Below are positions 31,928 to 33,924 of a DNA stretch of 33,924 nt, piece after piece. This DNA comes from JACJYC01 sp964558465. GTDB taxonomy: Bacteria; Bacteroidota; Bacteroidia; Chitinophagales; Saprospiraceae. Where the stretch lies: NCBI GenBank assembly GCA_964558465.1, contig CAZLEF010000075.1, forward strand, positions 1 through 33,924, given 5' to 3'. A model generated the notes under the pieces. It was given only the letters and a program-made list of their open reading frames with translations, did no database searches and was not told where the DNA came from. How positions within the stretch are numbered: position 1 is the stretch's first letter; each line of letters begins with the position of its first letter. The position numbers and the translations under genes were made by a program.

Positions 31928-32003
31928 GGCATTCTTGTTTTTCGAACTTACGTTCTTGAATTTTAGACGGTTGTATGGCAAAAAGTAACTTCCATTCCAT
32001 ACT

Positions 32004-32145
32004 GCTGGACATTTTGCCTTTTTGGTTAAAGACGGGGAGACTGAGAGACAAGGAGAGGGGGTGAAGGCATTGCGTTTCTCCCCCTCTCCCCATCCCCTGG
32101 TCTCCAGGTCTTCCACATTGAAAAAAGTATCCAGTAGCACGCTCG
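32004..32145. repeat. Short interspersed element, copy 2
   Basis: The left end GCTGGACATTTTGCCTTTTT (from 32004) differs from copy 1 at one position over 22 bp. The right end AAAAAAGTATCCAGTAGCAC (32121-32140) and the following GCTCG match copy 1 at most positions. The core differs in length and sequence but contains GGGAGACTGAGAGAC-type octamers, the complement of the GTCTCCCA words of copy 1. It lies upstream of the DUF4783 gene. Confidence 0.7.
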
Positions 32146-32822
32146 CAACCCCATTCTTCCGGACGGGAGCGGGCAAGGGTCAAAAGATGAAAGGTGATGC
32201 TGGTAAACTGCCGTTATTCCTGATCAAAGATCCTAATGCAAAAACCGCCAATAAGTAACGCCCCGGATAGAAAAAAAATTGCAGGGGGCACAGACAAGAT
32301 CTGGCGCATAGCGGAGCGCACACTACCGGACATTTTTGTTTTGAGCAAAAAGATCCGGAGAAATTGCAATTAAAAATGAAAAAAAATGAAAAAAAATTGC
32401 CATTTTTTCCAGAATGGTTTACATTTGCCCGGGCAAACATATGCATGTTATAATTCCATGCCCGTCATTCATTGCTTCAATACCGTATTTTATTGTAATT
32501 CATCCTTACTGTCAGAAGGCTGCGCTGCTCTGAAAATCCAAAACGATCATCCCCGTATGCACCCCGGCGTTCTATTTTGACCTCGACGACCTGAAAAAAG
32601 CCTCACGCAAAGGCGTGAACAGGGTTTTTGAAATCCGGATCAACATCCCAATCAGATTTTTATTTTTGGCCGGTTTTCCGGCCGCTATTTATACGACGAC
32701 CTGAATTTCAACGGCGATGACTTTAGTCATTGAGCCGTTTTGTTCTGCTTGCATCGGCTCCGGCCCTCTGCAGGCGGTTTATTTTGGAATATTTCATAAT
32801 CATTTTAACAAATTGTAATCTT
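32146..32822. other. Gene-poor stretch with a hairpin and a possible coding remnant
   Basis: No intact gene is seen. A hairpin at 32326-32358 (CCGGA-x-x-TTTTTG with CAAAAAGATCCGG, 11 of 13 paired) could end transcription. From about 32570 a plus-strand frame reads FDLDDLKKASRKGVNRVFEI, and a second frame ends YLYDDLNFNGDDFSH with a stop near 32730. These look like scraps of a decayed gene. No good TAnnTTTG promoter for the next gene was found. Confidence 0.4.
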
Positions 32823-33924
32823 ATGGGAAAAACGAATTTTACTTTCGTTTACCCGGGATGGGCAAAAGCATTCGGCCTGATGCTTGCAGCCATCCTATGG
32901 GGAGGATTGCAGAGCGCCAACGCGCAGTGCGATCCTTTATCTTCCGTAACGGCGACGAACATCACGGACGACGCGGTTACGATCAACTGGGTATCGTCTA
33001 ACAACGACCCCGACCACGCCTACCGGCTACGCCTGGATGCGGAAGTGGACAACTCCGGCTTCGACGGCCCGTGGGCCTTTGTGCTGGACCACTACCAGGC
33101 CAACGGCGCAGCGCCCAAGACCTACACCTTCACGGGTCTGGTGCCCAGCTCGATCTACCGCGTGTGCGTTCGCGAATTCTGCGACGACCAGGGCGGCGGC
33201 GATCTCAACGCAGTAACCGACTACCTCTGCGTATCTTTCAAAACCTTTGCTACTCCGTTCACCAAGTGGATCGAGGACGTCAACCGTCCTTCCTGTCCGT
33301 TTGTGAGCCCGGGTTATGAGGCTGACGGCGACTTCACCATCACGGTGGAAGACGGCAGTTGCGAGGGCACGTACACGGTGAACGCTGTTCCGGTAGCTGG
33401 CTCCGGCCCTCTGGGCTCCACGCCGCCACCTACCACCGTAGTCACCTATATCGGCTTTGGCGAAGGGGACTTCTTCTTCGGCAACGCGGGCGCCGGCCAG
33501 TACACCGTAACGGTAACGCAAACCGACCCGAACTGCAACTTCATGCCGGGCGTCAACCCGATGCAGATCACGGTCACCGTACAGGATGGCGTAGACTTCA
33601 CCGATCCGGTGATCTACCTGCAGGACTGGTTCGGTAACCTGGTTGCGGATACGGACGACGAAACGGCGGTGGACAACAGCCTGAACAAAGGCACCATCAC
33701 GGTACCGGAAGGGGAATGCGGCCACCAGGAAAAATACTATGTATACGGTACGGATAACTGCGACGGCCAGCTTTTGGCCGACGACAGCTTCACGGCATCG
33801 GCTACCACGACGCCGTCGACGATCAATCCAAAAACGCAGGTTTCCATCCAAACCACTCCATTCGGCCTGTACGGCGTATCCATCCACTGGAGCACGGGCA
33901 CGAGCGTAGTGACGATTGTAGGCC
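32823..33924 (+). CDS. Large secreted protein with fibronectin III-like N-terminus (partial)
   Basis: The gene runs off the right edge after 367 codons. A signal peptide ends at about residue 35 (LQSANA|QCD). A fibronectin type III-like domain follows (SSVTATNITDDAVTINW, about 39-140, ending FTGLVPSSIYRVCVREFCD), then Cys-containing beta domains, including one with VDFTDPVIYLQD. Codon use is much richer in GC-ending codons (ACG, GGC, CCG, GAC) than in most genes here, and the Asp/Thr/Gly-rich composition fits a large surface or extracellular protein. A T9SS sorting domain would be expected beyond the window. The start is the only ATG before the signal peptide. Confidence 0.88.
   Translation, partial: MGKTNFTFVYPGWAKAFGLMLAAILWGGLQSANAQCDPLSSVTATNITDDAVTINWVSSNNDPDHAYRLRLDAEVDNSGFDGPWAFVLDHYQANGAAPKTYTFTGLVPSSIYRVCVREFCDDQGGGDLNAVTDYLCVSFKTFATPFTKWIEDVNRPSCPFVSPGYEADGDFTITVEDGSCEGTYTVNAVPVAGSGPLGSTPPPTTVVTYIGFGEGDFFFGNAGAGQYTVTVTQTDPNCNFMPGVNPMQITVTVQDGVDFTDPVIYLQDWFGNLVADTDDETAVDNSLNKGTITVPEGECGHQEKYYVYGTDNCDGQLLADDSFTASATTTPSTINPKTQVSIQTTPFGLYGVSIHWSTGTSVVTIVG

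Noticed and set aside
32022..32258. Small plus-strand gene ending KLPLFLIKDPNAKTANK
   Set aside because: Most of it is interspersed-element sequence; the short protein-like end is too small to support a call.

Overview
The window looks like chromosome from a Bacteroidota bacterium, most likely a Saprospiraceae-like lineage. The evidence is the secreted proteins with type IX secretion (T9SS) sorting domains, a SprB-repeat protein with a gliding-motility C-terminal domain, a DUF1501/DUF1800 pair, a DUF4783 protein, and promoters of the Bacteroidota type (TTG or TTTG, 19-21 bp, TAnnTTTG) in front of many genes. The genus cannot be fixed from this sequence alone. No phage, insertion sequence, CRISPR array or rRNA was found.

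Layout. 1-1252: an AT-rich coding remnant, a tRNA-Gly(CCC) with its promoter and terminator, and a LolD/MacB-type ABC ATPase. 1371-2932: a tandem array, an alpha/beta hydrolase and an overlapping TetR-family regulator with a palindromic operator. 2996-6888: an inverted-repeat-rich gap, a vanadium haloperoxidase-like lipoprotein, an EEP-family hydrolase and a DksA/TraR-like protein with a long acidic tail. 7024-10428: a terminator, a small unknown protein, an ATP-grasp-like protein and a PlsC-type acyltransferase. 10710-14138: a terminator-like hairpin and a nuclease-helicase of Dna2 architecture. 14147-17562: a short interspersed element, a secreted protein, trmB and an Rpn-type nuclease with a 12-bp repeat. 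17607-22021: T9SS-associated DUF1501 and DUF1800 proteins and a DUF4340 protein. 22106-24577: a heptamer array, rdgB, an unknown protein and ilvE, closed by a perfect 25-bp hairpin. 24589-28205: a large surface protein, an SDR lacking the usual catalytic tyrosine, and a pseudogene. 28305-31927: repeats interleaved with a PA0069-type radical SAM protein, a GT2 glycosyltransferase, a TIGR02757 protein and a DUF4783 protein. 32004-33924: a second interspersed element, a gene-poor stretch and the start of a large secreted protein.

The most unusual signal is not a gene. At least nine gaps carry degenerate tandem arrays with 7-, 8- or 9-bp units, and the same unit words recur at different loci. The arrays fit tightly between genes. 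One runs from stop codon to stop codon of two convergent genes and supplies both stops; another supplies the stop of the hydrolase; a third fills a gap completely from one gene's stop to the next gene's ATG. Two arrays lie inside a short element whose ends are conserved while its core differs. This is a candidate undescribed family of intergenic repeats, comparable in form to the heptameric STRR repeats of filamentous cyanobacteria.

Most genes are housekeeping or secretory and are not obviously one system. Functional units supported by spacing or overlap are TetR/hydrolase, ATP-grasp-like/acyltransferase, DUF1800/DUF1501, the unknown protein/rdgB, and pseudogene/SDR.
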